From: Desulforudis sp.
Lineage (GTDB): Bacteria; Bacillota; Desulfotomaculia; Desulfotomaculales; Desulforudaceae
Direction of reading: 5' to 3'
Length of the DNA stretch: 9,883 nt
Assembly (NCBI GenBank): GCA_014859075.1
Contig: JACUUW010000060.1
Coordinates: 1-9,883 of the forward strand
The notes beneath the pieces were generated by a model. It saw only the letters and a program-made list of their open reading frames with translations. It ran no database searches and was not told where the DNA came from. Below are positions 1 to 5,841 of this stretch, one piece after another. Positions within the stretch are counted from its first letter, which is position 1, and each line of letters opens with the position of its first letter. Position numbers and translations under genes: made by a program.

Positions 1-702
1 ATCATCCGGGAAGGCCGGACCGAGGTGGAGATGGCCGGCCTGTTTGAGGCCGTGGCCCGCCGGGAGGGGCACCAGGGTATGCTGCGGATGCGCGGCTTGA
101 ACGCTGAGCCTTTCTGGGGTCACTTGCTGGCGGGGGAGAGTGCGCTGGTAACCAGCTTCTTCGACGGTGCGGTGGGCGGACCCGGAGTAAGTCCGGCCTA
201 CCGGTTCGGCGCCTCTTTCAAAAAGTTGAGCCGTGACGAGCCGGTGGTGGTGGATTATCCGGGCATCTTTCACGGCTACATAGTGGACATGACCAGGATC
301 TTCGTCGCAGGTACCCTTCCTGAAGAACTGCGACGGGCGCACCGGGTCGCCCTGGAAATCCAGGACACGCTTCAGGGGGAATTTCGTTTGGGATTCACGG
401 CTGGCGCGATCTACGAGCGCGCCCGGTCCATGGCCGCCGAGGCCGGGCTGGAGAACCACTTCATGGGCCACGACAACCCGGTGCAGTTTGTGGGACACGG
501 GGTGGGCCTGGAGCTCAACGAACTGCCCGTAGTCGCCCCGGGCCAGGAAGCCGAACTGCAACCGGGCATGGTTATCGCGCTCGAACCGAAGTTTGCTTTT
601 CCAGGGCTGGGCGTGGTAGGGATCGAGAACACTTTCGCGGTTACTGAAAACGGTTTGGAACGGTTGACCAACTATCCCGATGAAATTCGGGAGTTGCCTT
701 AG
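1..702 (+). CDS. M24 family metallopeptidase (Xaa-Pro peptidase type), 5'-truncated
   Basis: The frame is open from the first base, so the gene begins upstream and only the C-terminal pita-bread catalytic domain is here. A GTG at 25 is in frame but is internal, not the start. Numbering from that codon, all five metal ligands of the family are visible: D77 and D88, 11 residues apart in the usual D-x10-D arrangement with GY and DMTR, then H158 in GHGVGLE, E187 in ALEP and E201 in GIENTF. These normally hold two divalent metals and cleave Xaa-Pro bonds in the cytoplasm. Full proteins of this type are usually about 350-400 residues with an N-terminal creatinase-like domain, which would lie outside the window. 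The exact substrate (aminopeptidase, dipeptidase or another M24 hydrolase) cannot be told from this half. The TAG at 700-702 overlaps the stop of the opposing gene. Confidence 0.93.
   Translation: MIREGRTEVEMAGLFEAVARREGHQGMLRMRGLNAEPFWGHLLAGESALVTSFFDGAVGGPGVSPAYRFGASFKKLSRDEPVVVDYPGIFHGYIVDMTRIFVAGTLPEELRRAHRVALEIQDTLQGEFRLGFTAGAIYERARSMAAEAGLENHFMGHDNPVQFVGHGVGLELNELPVVAPGQEAELQPGMVIALEPKFAFPGLGVVGIENTFAVTENGLERLTNYPDEIRELP
699..702. other. Overlapping convergent stop codons
   Basis: The plus-strand peptidase ends with TAG at 700-702 and the minus-strand membrane gene ends with TAA at 701-699, so the two reading frames overlap by four bases. No terminator fits between them; each transcript must run into the opposing gene before stopping. 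Confidence 0.9.
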
Positions 703-1100
703 TCGGCCAGGCTCACTCCCAGAATTCCGCCCAGTGCTCCTGCGGCCACGGTCAGAACGAACTTCTCGATAAGGCCGATCACGGTGCTTGGTCCGGGAAA
801 CAGCAGCGTCCCCAGCACCCACATCAAGATGAAGAAACCAAGCCCGACCAAAAGACCGTGAAACAGGCCTTTGCCGCCGCCGCGGGCCGCTGCCAGTCCG
901 CCCCCGAAGAACACGCTGATAAACAGGATGAATGCCGCAATCCAGGGAAGAAACCTTTCCGAAACGTTGGTGAAATGGAGCAACAGGGTGGACAGCAGGC
1001 TCAGAACGATGGCCACCGCCAGTGCCACCAAGAGACCCCGACCGATCGCCACCCAGTTCAGGGCCTGGTCCGCCGCAGGCGGATCGTTTTGCATGGTCAC
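699..1100 (-). CDS. Small four-helix membrane protein, TIGR04086 family
   Basis: A protein of 133 residues starting at GTG 1100-1098. I chose this start because GGGAGGTG (1115-1108) sits 7 nt upstream; an ATG at 1094 is the alternative, and a longer open frame back to 1181 has no such site. After a short polar N-terminus with NDPPAADQ come four hydrophobic segments: about residues 15-40, 48-70, 76-98 and 103-130. The second and third are joined by a glycine-rich loop (AAARGGGKG). Size, helix number and the GGGLAAARGGGKGLFHGLLVG pattern fit the TIGR04086 family of Firmicute membrane proteins, whose function is not known to me. It is convergent with the M24 peptidase and is probably monocistronic. 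Family assignment is from memory of the pattern; the membrane topology is read directly. Confidence 0.75.
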   Translation of the reverse strand: MTMQNDPPAADQALNWVAIGRGLLVALAVAIVLSLLSTLLLHFTNVSERFLPWIAAFILFISVFFGGGLAAARGGGKGLFHGLLVGLGFFILMWVLGTLLFPGPSTVIGLIEKFVLTVAAGALGGILGVSLAD

Positions 1101-1199
1101 TGAAGCACACCTCCCGCCTTGGATTTCTAAAATAACTATGTAAGGGTTCAGGGGATTATGACCAGGGTTGGGCTTTGGCAATGAGAGCGGGGCATTTCC

Positions 1200-1250
1200 C
1201 TTACTGAGGCAGTAAGTTTAATAAGTTGATGCCTGACACCGGAGGTGCCG
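1200..1250. repeat. Small palindromic repeat (REP-like) between operons
   Basis: Three pieces stand in a row downstream of the Gate-protein operon. A perfect 7-bp hairpin CTTACTG-AGG-CAGTAAG lies at 1200-1216. Two 8-mers follow, AGTAAGTT (1211-1218) and AATAAGTT (1220-1227). Then comes GCCTGACACC-GGA-GGTGCC (1231-1249), whose GACACC/GGTGCC arms pair fully on the minus-strand RNA with one G-U pair. There is no long T-run, so it is at best a weak terminator for the minus-strand operon. The same 8-mers and a similar GRCACC-type core recur at 9830-9881. The rest of the gap 1101-1258 holds only the SD of the minus-strand gene at 699-1100 and probably its promoter, which I could not place with confidence. 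Confidence 0.5.
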
Positions 1251-1258
1251 GATACGTA

Positions 1259-1762
1259 CTAGAGCGGAGAATCTGCTTTTCCGTCCCCGGGTGCGGTTGG
1301 AACGGGTTGTGGCAAGTGGTCGGCAGGGGGCTTGAACACACGAGACATGAAGTAGCACACAATGAGGGCGGTGACCACCCGCGGCACCACCAGCAGCCAA
1401 CCCTCGGCACCGATGGCGATAAACAGGACAGTGTCGTCGATGACGCCGTGGCAGATCACCAAAAAGACGTTGATGATATAGATATCCCGTATTGACAGGT
1501 GTCCTTCGCGGATAGAATTTAGGATCACGCCGGCACCGAAGGCGATGCCGAAAATCAGCCCGGCGAAGAGCGGCAAGCAGGCTTCCCGCGGCATCCGGTA
1601 CAAGCGGGACAGGGGGGCGCCGAGGCCCGCGAGCCGGTCGAGCACGTTGAGATCGCGTAATACCTCAATGAAGAACATAATTGGGATGATGAAGCAGGCC
1701 ATTTGGAAAATATTGTACAGACTTCCCGTTACGGCCTCCCGCAAGACTTCGACAACCGGCAT
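1259..1762 (-). CDS. Gate / nucleoside-recognition domain membrane protein (second of pair)
   Basis: A protein of 167 residues from ATG 1762-1760, with an SD GGGAGG 6 nt upstream; a TTG at 1777 is in frame but would lie ahead of that SD. It has about four hydrophobic stretches: near 18-36, 62-82 (LFAGLIFGIAFGAGVIL), 94-118 and 121-142. These are followed by a polar, proline-rich C-terminal tail (144-167). The pattern RxPREACLPLFAGLIFG...GAGVI and the CHGVIDDT motif (105-111) fit the Gate domain (Pfam 07670), shared by SpmA/SpmB spore-maturation proteins, nucleoside permeases and FeoB. Substrate is unknown. It starts 19 bp after the stop of the gene ahead of it and belongs to the same operon. 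At this length it is one half of a split two-Gate-domain unit. Confidence 0.75.
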   Translation of the reverse strand: MPVVEVLREAVTGSLYNIFQMACFIIPIMFFIEVLRDLNVLDRLAGLGAPLSRLYRMPREACLPLFAGLIFGIAFGAGVILNSIREGHLSIRDIYIINVFLVICHGVIDDTVLFIAIGAEGWLLVVPRVVTALIVCYFMSRVFKPPADHLPQPVPTAPGDGKADSPL

Positions 1763-1781
1763 GATGACCTCCCTCAACTGG

Positions 1782-2201
1782 CTAGATGACCAGATTTAAA
1801 AACACCCCGGACAAGAACGAAAGGCCCAGCCGCAGAGCGACCAAGCCGGAGACCTTGACTCCCGTTTTCTTGGCGATGGCACTCTCCAGGAACAGATGGT
1901 GGGCGAACAGCAGCATGCTGGCGATGATGGTAATCTGCTTTGTGGTCAGGTCGAGCGACAGGATAACGCCGATGGCGGCATACAGGTTGAGACAGTAGCC
2001 CATGATCAGCGCCAGGGACGCCTCCCCAGGCAGGCCGACGAGCGACATGAATGGGGCACACTGGTCCGCCACCCAGGGGAGGACCGGGGTGTGCTTCAAG
2101 AACGTGATGAAAATGTATATAGGGATGGTGACCTTGGTGAGTTCCCAAAGGACCCAGATACCGTTGGCCAGACCCCTTCTACAGGTGTCTGCTTTGACCA
2201 A
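1782..2201 (-). CDS. Gate / nucleoside-recognition domain membrane protein (first of pair)
   Basis: The likely start is TTG 2201-2199, giving 139 residues. GAAAGG lies 9 nt upstream, and the N-terminus VKADTCRRGLANGIWVLWELTKV matches where Gate-pair proteins normally begin. The open frame runs back to 2318, but the extra 39 residues look non-coding and AT-rich. Hydrophobic segments are at about 13-34 (with IPIYIFITFLKHTPVLPW), 60-83 (GYCLNLYAAIGVILSL), 88-107 and 117-139. The motifs LVGLPGEASLALIMGY and HHLFLESAIAKKTG are typical of the family; the latter carries the usual glutamate and the AxKTG ending. It is co-transcribed with the second Gate gene 19 bp downstream. No ligand can be deduced: neither sporulation genes (as beside spmAB) nor nucleoside genes lie next to it. 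Confidence 0.75.
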   Translation of the reverse strand: MVKADTCRRGLANGIWVLWELTKVTIPIYIFITFLKHTPVLPWVADQCAPFMSLVGLPGEASLALIMGYCLNLYAAIGVILSLDLTTKQITIIASMLLFAHHLFLESAIAKKTGVKVSGLVALRLGLSFLSGVFLNLVI

Positions 2202-2363
2202 ACCCAATTTCCTTTCTGCAATTACTCTTCTTACATTAGCACCGCCGGACACGGAATACAAGATATTCACCAAACAGGAATAATCCCAGTTTTCGCCGGA
2301 GAACTCTTGCCAGTACACGGGAATCAGTCCGTCTTGCGGGGGAAGACTGAAAAGGAGTGAGCT

Positions 2364-2411
2364 GTGAACGATGCAATTTTCAGAGACCGTTTAAAAACAA
2401 GCATGGCATGA
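2364..2411 (+). CDS. Possible 15-residue leader peptide or gene remnant
   Basis: AAGGAG (2352-2357) is followed 6 nt later by GTG (2364), opening a 15-codon frame VNDAIFRDRLKTSMA that ends at TGA 2409-2411. SD and spacing are as good as those of the real genes nearby. The frame runs into the left arm of the inverted-repeat element at 2378. It may be the stump of a gene interrupted by that element, a leader peptide, or chance. I see no known product. Confidence 0.2.
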   Translation: MNDAIFRDRLKTSMA

Positions 2412-2507
2412 AAGGCGAAGCCTGACGGTGCGGAGCGTCCGGGCGGTGCATGAGCACCGGCCGGCAAGCCTGACAAAGCAAAGCGGAGTTTTTCGAACGG
2501 TCTGAAA
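2378..2507. repeat. About 130-bp element with terminal inverted repeats (MITE-like)
   Basis: The left arm 2378-2398 and the right arm 2488-2507 are inverted copies. They agree over about 20 positions, apart from a 2-nt insertion (AG) in the left arm and two mismatched positions in the centre. The inside is GC-rich and highly structured. It holds a small hairpin AGGC-GAA-GCCT (2413-2422, with flanking base) and a strong one at 2439-2464. The strong one pairs CCGG with CCGG and CGGTGC with GCACCG around an ATGA tetraloop. The octamer CCTGAC recurs at both sides (2421 and 2469). No protein frame fits inside. This is the architecture of a non-autonomous miniature element; a structured RNA is the alternative. 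I see no clear target-site duplication. Confidence 0.5.
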
Positions 2508-2527
2508 CACTCGGTGGGGAAAGGGAC

Positions 2528-3139
2528 ATGCGCATAGGTTTAAGCGGCGCACAGGGAGTCGGCAAGACCACGCTGGCCGGCGTGCTGGCCCGGGAACTCG
2601 GCATACCCCTAGTGGAAGAGCAGGCCCGGGTGGTTGTGAAAGAATTCGGCCTGGACAGCCTCCGGGCCCTCAAGGGCCGGCCGCAGCTTTCCAAGGAATT
2701 CCAGTGGGCCTGTCTGAACGCTCAGATCCGGGTCGAGAATGAGTTGGGCGACCGGTTCATAGCGGACCGCACGGTGGTCGACAACGCGGCCTACTGGTTG
2801 AAGTGGCGTGCCGGGCGGTCGAGCAGCCAGGACAATCTTGAGTACTACCGGGCGTGCGAGGCCCGCGCCGGAGTCTACGACCTGGTGATTTACCTGCCGC
2901 CCGAGATTCCGTTGATGTCCGACGGCTTCCGCACCGCCAACCCGGTTTACCAGGCCGAGATGGACTGGCTGATCAAGACCTTGCTTTGGGGAATGGTTCG
3001 GCCCCGAAGAATCGTAAAGGTACGGGGGGAATTCGAGGAGCGGGTGAATCAGGGTTTGGCACACATTCAAAGACTGCAAAAGGATAGTGCCCCAAAGTCC
3101 TTACAAGAACTTCGTGACAACGCCCCGGACCTGTGTTAA
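2528..3139 (+). CDS. P-loop AAA ATPase / NadR-Ttd14-like kinase domain protein
   Basis: A protein of 203 residues from ATG 2528, with a purine-rich GGGGAAAGG just upstream. The Walker A motif GAQGVGKTT is at residues 7-15, right at the N-terminus as in small nucleoside or nucleotide kinases. FIADRTVVDNAAYW (77-90) supplies the D80-R81 pair usual in the substrate/Walker-B strand. YDLVIYLPPEIPLMSDGFR (117-135) followed by a helix with basic residues resembles the lid region of the AAA_28 family (Pfam 13521), which includes the ribosylnicotinamide kinase domain of NadR. No Nudix, HTH or adenylyltransferase domain is attached. A cytoplasmic phosphotransferase or nucleotide-binding protein is likely; the substrate is unknown. 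It lies upstream of the riboswitch and so is not controlled by it. Its 3' end overlaps the promoter candidate for the B12 operon. Confidence 0.75.
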   Translation: MRIGLSGAQGVGKTTLAGVLARELGIPLVEEQARVVVKEFGLDSLRALKGRPQLSKEFQWACLNAQIRVENELGDRFIADRTVVDNAAYWLKWRAGRSSSQDNLEYYRACEARAGVYDLVIYLPPEIPLMSDGFRTANPVYQAEMDWLIKTLLWGMVRPRRIVKVRGEFEERVNQGLAHIQRLQKDSAPKSLQELRDNAPDLC

Positions 3140-3142
3140 AAC
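3114..3142 (+). promoter_or_regulatory. Candidate promoter for the B12 riboswitch transcript
   Basis: GTGACA (3114-3119, five of six to the -35 consensus) is followed after 17 nt by TAAAAC (3137-3142, four of six), with a TGn extension at 3134-3136. Transcription would begin near 3150, about 37 nt ahead of the riboswitch P1 stem. A second -10-like hexamer, TATAAG at 3147-3152, has no partner at the right distance. The promoter overlaps the last codons of the upstream kinase-like gene. Confidence 0.35.
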
Positions 3143-3186
3143 ATGTATAAGGCCCATGGAACGTGTTGTGGGCTGAACTTCATGTG

Positions 3187-3349
3187 GTATCCAGGTGCCC
3201 CGCTTGCCGGGGTGAAAAGGGAACCGGGTGTGAATCCCGGACGGTCCCGCCACTGTGATGGGGAGCGCCTGCCTCTTATGGCCACTGGGCAACTGTCCCG
3301 GGAAGGCGGCATGCGTGCTGAACCTTAGTCAGGAGACCTGCCTGGATAC
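3187..3349 (+). promoter_or_regulatory. Cobalamin (B12) riboswitch aptamer
   Basis: The outer P1 stem is a perfect 9-bp pairing of GTATCCAGG (3187-3195) with CCTGGATAC (3341-3349). In order inside are GGTGCCCC, the core TGAAAAGGGAA (3213-3223), an ACCGGG/CCCGG stem, GTCCCGCCACTGTGA (3244-3258) and a variable arm. The canonical B12 box AGTCAGGAGACCTGCC (3327-3342) comes last and matches the consensus throughout. The aptamer binds a cobalamin, probably adenosylcobalamin given this classical architecture. It sits ahead of a terminator and a five-gene transport operon, so B12 should lower expression of the operon. Confidence 0.96.
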
Positions 3350-3419
3350 AGTGTGACATCCGCCTCCGAAGGAGAGGGGGAGCGCCGGTCGTGTGTCCGG
3401 TTCCGGCGGCGACGACTAC

Positions 3420-3457
3420 AACCCCGTTCTTTTGGGAGACGGGGTTTTGTCTTTCTT
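3420..3457 (+). terminator. Intrinsic terminator of the riboswitch expression platform
   Basis: The arms AACCCCGT (3420-3427) and ACGGGGTT (3439-3446) form an 8-bp stem with an 11-nt loop. The T-rich run TTTTGTCTTTCTT follows at 3445-3457. It lies between the aptamer and the first gene, 20 bp before the GTG start, as expected for transcription attenuation. The 3350-3419 linker can form competing hairpins, CTCC-GAA-GGAG at 3364-3374 and a GTCG..CCGG-TT-CCGG..CGAC structure at about 3388-3413; these are candidates for the switching helix. Confidence 0.85.
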
Positions 3458-3476
3458 GATGAGGGTGTGATAACGC

Positions 3477-4676
3477 GTGAGAAAAGTCCTCGTCGCCGTC
3501 TTGTGCGTATTCGCGCTGTTCTTATCATCCTGTACGGGCGGTTCCCCGGAAACCGGTGGCCATCGGGACAGACCCCTGAGTGGAGAGGACCAAGTTCTGC
3601 AATCCTGGGACGGGGACGTTACCGGGGATGACCCCGGCGTTGATCCGGAAAAGGGCTGGACCGAGGCCGGAAGTGTCACCCCGGGGGCGGATGATGAAGG
3701 TGAACCCGGTCAACTTGACACCGGCGATAAAGGCTTTGGGCCGAACGCGTCGCGGCTGGAACAGTCCGCAGAGTCCGGGGGGCCTCTCCCCCGGGTTTCC
3801 GGGCCGGCAAGCGGGGCCGGCGACCGGGTGTTTCTGCACGTCACCCAGGAATACGGCCGTAAGGCATTGTTTTCGCGGGAGGTCGGTCTGGAGTCGGGCG
3901 ATACGGTGCTGGACATATTGAAACGGCATCTGGACGTACAGACGGCCTACGGCGGCGCCTTCGTGAGCGGCCTGGACGGCCTGATTTCCGGGTACGCAGG
4001 CCGTACTGCCGGCCGGGAGTCAAAAGACTGGCTTTACTGGGTCAACGGGGTGGCGGCCGCGGTCGGTCCGGCCCAGTACCGGCCCGGGTCGGGTGATTTC
4101 ATCTGGTGGGACTACCAGGACTGGGGTGCGGCACAGATGGCGACCGCGGTGGTCGGTGCATTCCCGCAGCCGTTTGTCAACAGTTACGGGTCAGCGGCGG
4201 GCGGCGGGTTGATCCTGTATGCGCCGGGGTATGCGGCCGAGGCCAAACGGCTGGAGGCTCTGCTGCGGGAGTGTGGGGTGACGGACCTGCGGGCCGCTCC
4301 GCTGAACCTAGACCTTGTCGAGGGGCGGGAGTGCCCGACTTTGGTGGTCGGCGCCTGGGAGGAACTGAGCGCCCTTGCCGTCCTGGCCCGGTTCAACGAC
4401 CGGGGCTTGAGGTCCGGTTTCTACCTGCGCTTTGTTCCGGGTGGGATTGTCCGGCTGAACACGGAGGGCCGGGAAGTAGGACGCTACGGCGCCGGAACGG
4501 GTGCATTCTGGGCGGCCGGGGCGGGCCCCGGCGACCGGGCCCCGCTGTTCGTGGTGACCGGCACCGACCGGGCCGGGGTAACCGAGGCGGTCGAACTTCT
4601 GGTCCAGGAGCCTACCCGGTGTCGCGGCGCGTTTGCTTTGGTCATGGCACCTGGTGCGGTGGTGCCGGTGCCGTAG
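3477..4676 (+). CDS. DUF4430 (transcobalamin C-terminal-like) lipoprotein
   Basis: A protein of 399 residues from GTG 3477, with GAGGGTG 9 nt upstream. Residues 1-19 are a lipoprotein signal (MRK, a hydrophobic core, lipobox LSSC with C19). It should therefore be anchored to the outer face of the membrane. A long Gly/Asp/Glu/Pro-rich linker covers about 20-115. A DUF4430 domain (Pfam 14478) follows at about 118-214. It shows TVLDILKRH (143-151), GGAFVSGLDGLISGY (159-173), DWLYWVNGVAAAVGPAQY (184-201) and GDFIWWDY (206-213), the standard run of family motifs. This domain is homologous to the beta domain that closes over B12 in transcobalamin and intrinsic factor. Residues 215-399 form a further domain that I do not recognise, with strand/helix alternation (LILYAPGYAAEAKRLEALL; LFVVTGTDRAGVTEAVELL). 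It is the first gene after the riboswitch; a cobalamin- or corrinoid-capturing surface protein is inferred. Confidence 0.88.
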   Translation: MRKVLVAVLCVFALFLSSCTGGSPETGGHRDRPLSGEDQVLQSWDGDVTGDDPGVDPEKGWTEAGSVTPGADDEGEPGQLDTGDKGFGPNASRLEQSAESGGPLPRVSGPASGAGDRVFLHVTQEYGRKALFSREVGLESGDTVLDILKRHLDVQTAYGGAFVSGLDGLISGYAGRTAGRESKDWLYWVNGVAAAVGPAQYRPGSGDFIWWDYQDWGAAQMATAVVGAFPQPFVNSYGSAAGGGLILYAPGYAAEAKRLEALLRECGVTDLRAAPLNLDLVEGRECPTLVVGAWEELSALAVLARFNDRGLRSGFYLRFVPGGIVRLNTEGREVGRYGAGTGAFWAAGAGPGDRAPLFVVTGTDRAGVTEAVELLVQEPTRCRGAFALVMAPGAVVPVP

Positions 4677-4721
4677 GCGGGAATAACCGAGGAACATTGA
4701 CTAAATGACGAGGTGGTAGGC

Positions 4722-5816
4722 GTGAAACTGGGTTTGAGGTCCTTGTGCCGGTGGGTGCCGGTCGTTGCCGTGTTTCTGCTGCTGGCCGCAAGTGTTCCAC
4801 CGGCGGCTCGTGCCGCGCCCGGGTTGGAGGCGGCTCTGGCTCGGGGGGCGGCCGCCCTGCAGAAGGTTGAAGTCCGTGAGGATTACTCCCCCTGGATCGC
4901 CGTCACTCTGCGTGCCGCCGGGTACGAACCACGAACGGGGGTGGACGCTTTCGTCGAAGGGTTGGCGCCGGACGGTCCGACCACGGACTATGCGCTCGCC
5001 CTGCTGGCGGTGTTGGCCGAAGACGGACCGACCGCTCCGGCGGTGGATGAATTGGCCCGCCGGCTGGCGGCGAGCCGGCAGGCCGACGGCAAGTTTGCGG
5101 ACTGCATCGACGGGAGCGGTACCGAACTGGTAAACGCTCACGTTTGGGCGATGATCGCCCTGGGGGCGTCCGGCACGGCAATGCCGGCACCGGAACGGGC
5201 CTGTGACTGGCTGGCCGCCCGGCAGCACCCGGACGGGGGTTTTTCCTATGGGACCGATGTGGAAGACTCGGACGTGGATATGACCGCGATGGCCCTCCTG
5301 GCCTTCGCCGCCCTGGACTGTGTGGACGATCCGGCGGTGGACCGGGCGCTTCGCTACCTGGCTGGGGTTCAGTCGGAGGTCACCGGCGGTTTCGGTGGCT
5401 GGGGCCTGGAAACCACCGCCGATTCCAGTGCGGTGGTGATCCAGTCCCTGGTAGCCCTGGGACTGAACCCGACCGGCCCGGAATGGACGAAACGGGCCGG
5501 AAATCCGGTCACCGCCGTGCTCGCACTGCAGGGGAACGACGGTTGTTTCAGCTACGCCGCCGGGTTTGACGCCAACCTTTTTTCGACCCGTTCGGCCGTA
5601 CTGGCCCTCGCCGACCTGCAAGCCGGGACGCCCTTTTGGGAACGGCTGGCGGTTTCGGATCACGTTGCGGATGTCCCCGCGGGCGGTCCGACAGCGGGCA
5701 CACTCACCCCTGCCGGCCCGGCCTGGTTGGTGGTCATGGTCACCGGTGCTCTAACGCCGGCGCCCCGGATGCCGGCCGCCTGGCTCCTGTTCTTGGAAGA
5801 ATGCGTGGGTCACTAA
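4722..5816 (+). CDS. Secreted alpha/alpha-toroid protein, transcobalamin alpha-domain / prenyltransferase-repeat type
   Basis: A protein of 364 residues from GTG 4722, chosen because GAGGTGG (4710-4716) sits 5 nt upstream; a GTG at 4713 lies within that SD. Residues 1-31 form a signal peptide (basic start, PVVAVFLLLAAS core, ARA-A cleavage site near 31/32) with no lipobox cysteine. The rest shows squalene-oxidase/prenyltransferase-type repeats: RQADGKF (119-125), RQHPDGGFSYG (167-177), DVDMTAMALLAF (184-195), GGFGGWGLETTADSSAVVIQSLVALG (222-247) and LQGNDGCFSY (269-278). The DVDMTAM and DSSAVVIQSLVAL segments resemble the VDTGAM and YSTGLAMQAL stretches I remember from the alpha domain of intrinsic factor. 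A terpene cyclase is unlikely: the protein is exported, about half the usual length, and DxDD reads DVDM. It starts 45 bp after the DUF4430 lipoprotein gene, its probable partner. Two cysteine-bearing segments (C128, C161, C200) may be structural. Confidence 0.8.
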   Translation: MKLGLRSLCRWVPVVAVFLLLAASVPPAARAAPGLEAALARGAAALQKVEVREDYSPWIAVTLRAAGYEPRTGVDAFVEGLAPDGPTTDYALALLAVLAEDGPTAPAVDELARRLAASRQADGKFADCIDGSGTELVNAHVWAMIALGASGTAMPAPERACDWLAARQHPDGGFSYGTDVEDSDVDMTAMALLAFAALDCVDDPAVDRALRYLAGVQSEVTGGFGGWGLETTADSSAVVIQSLVALGLNPTGPEWTKRAGNPVTAVLALQGNDGCFSYAAGFDANLFSTRSAVLALADLQAGTPFWERLAVSDHVADVPAGGPTAGTLTPAGPAWLVVMVTGALTPAPRMPAAWLLFLEECVGH

Positions 5817-5841
5817 GCGCTGCAGAGGGGGCTCTCGAGCT

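Larger units (their letters stand above)
2202..2527. other. Gene-poor divergent intergenic region
   Basis: This 326-bp stretch separates the minus-strand Gate operon from the plus-strand kinase-like gene, so promoters for both should lie here. I could not assign either one convincingly. On the minus strand TTGTAT with TAATGT 17 nt on is a weak candidate just ahead of the TTG start. The right half is taken up by the TIR-bounded element at 2378-2507. A tiny SD-preceded reading frame (2364-2411) crosses into that element. Confidence 0.6.

Noticed and set aside
1155..1181. A promoter for the small membrane protein (TTGCCA and CATAAT on the minus strand)
   Set aside because: The spacer is only 15 nt and nearby alternatives are equally weak, so I did not annotate it.
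2202..2318. A 39-residue N-terminal extension of the first Gate protein
   Set aside because: It has no SD, is AT-rich, and is unlike the family N-terminus; the internal TTG at 2201 has an SD and gives the expected length.
2384..2503. A CRISPR or direct-repeat array in the intergenic element
   Set aside because: The repeated pieces are inverted arms and internal hairpins; no regularly spaced direct repeats with unique spacers exist.
4701..5663. A 320-codon minus-strand open frame opposite the toroid gene
   Set aside because: Its translation is compositionally biased with no domain pattern, while the plus-strand frame has an SD, a signal peptide and family repeats.
4722..5816. A squalene-hopene or other terpene cyclase
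   Set aside because: It is exported, only 364 residues long, has an incomplete DxDD motif, and sits in a B12 uptake operon beside a DUF4430 protein.
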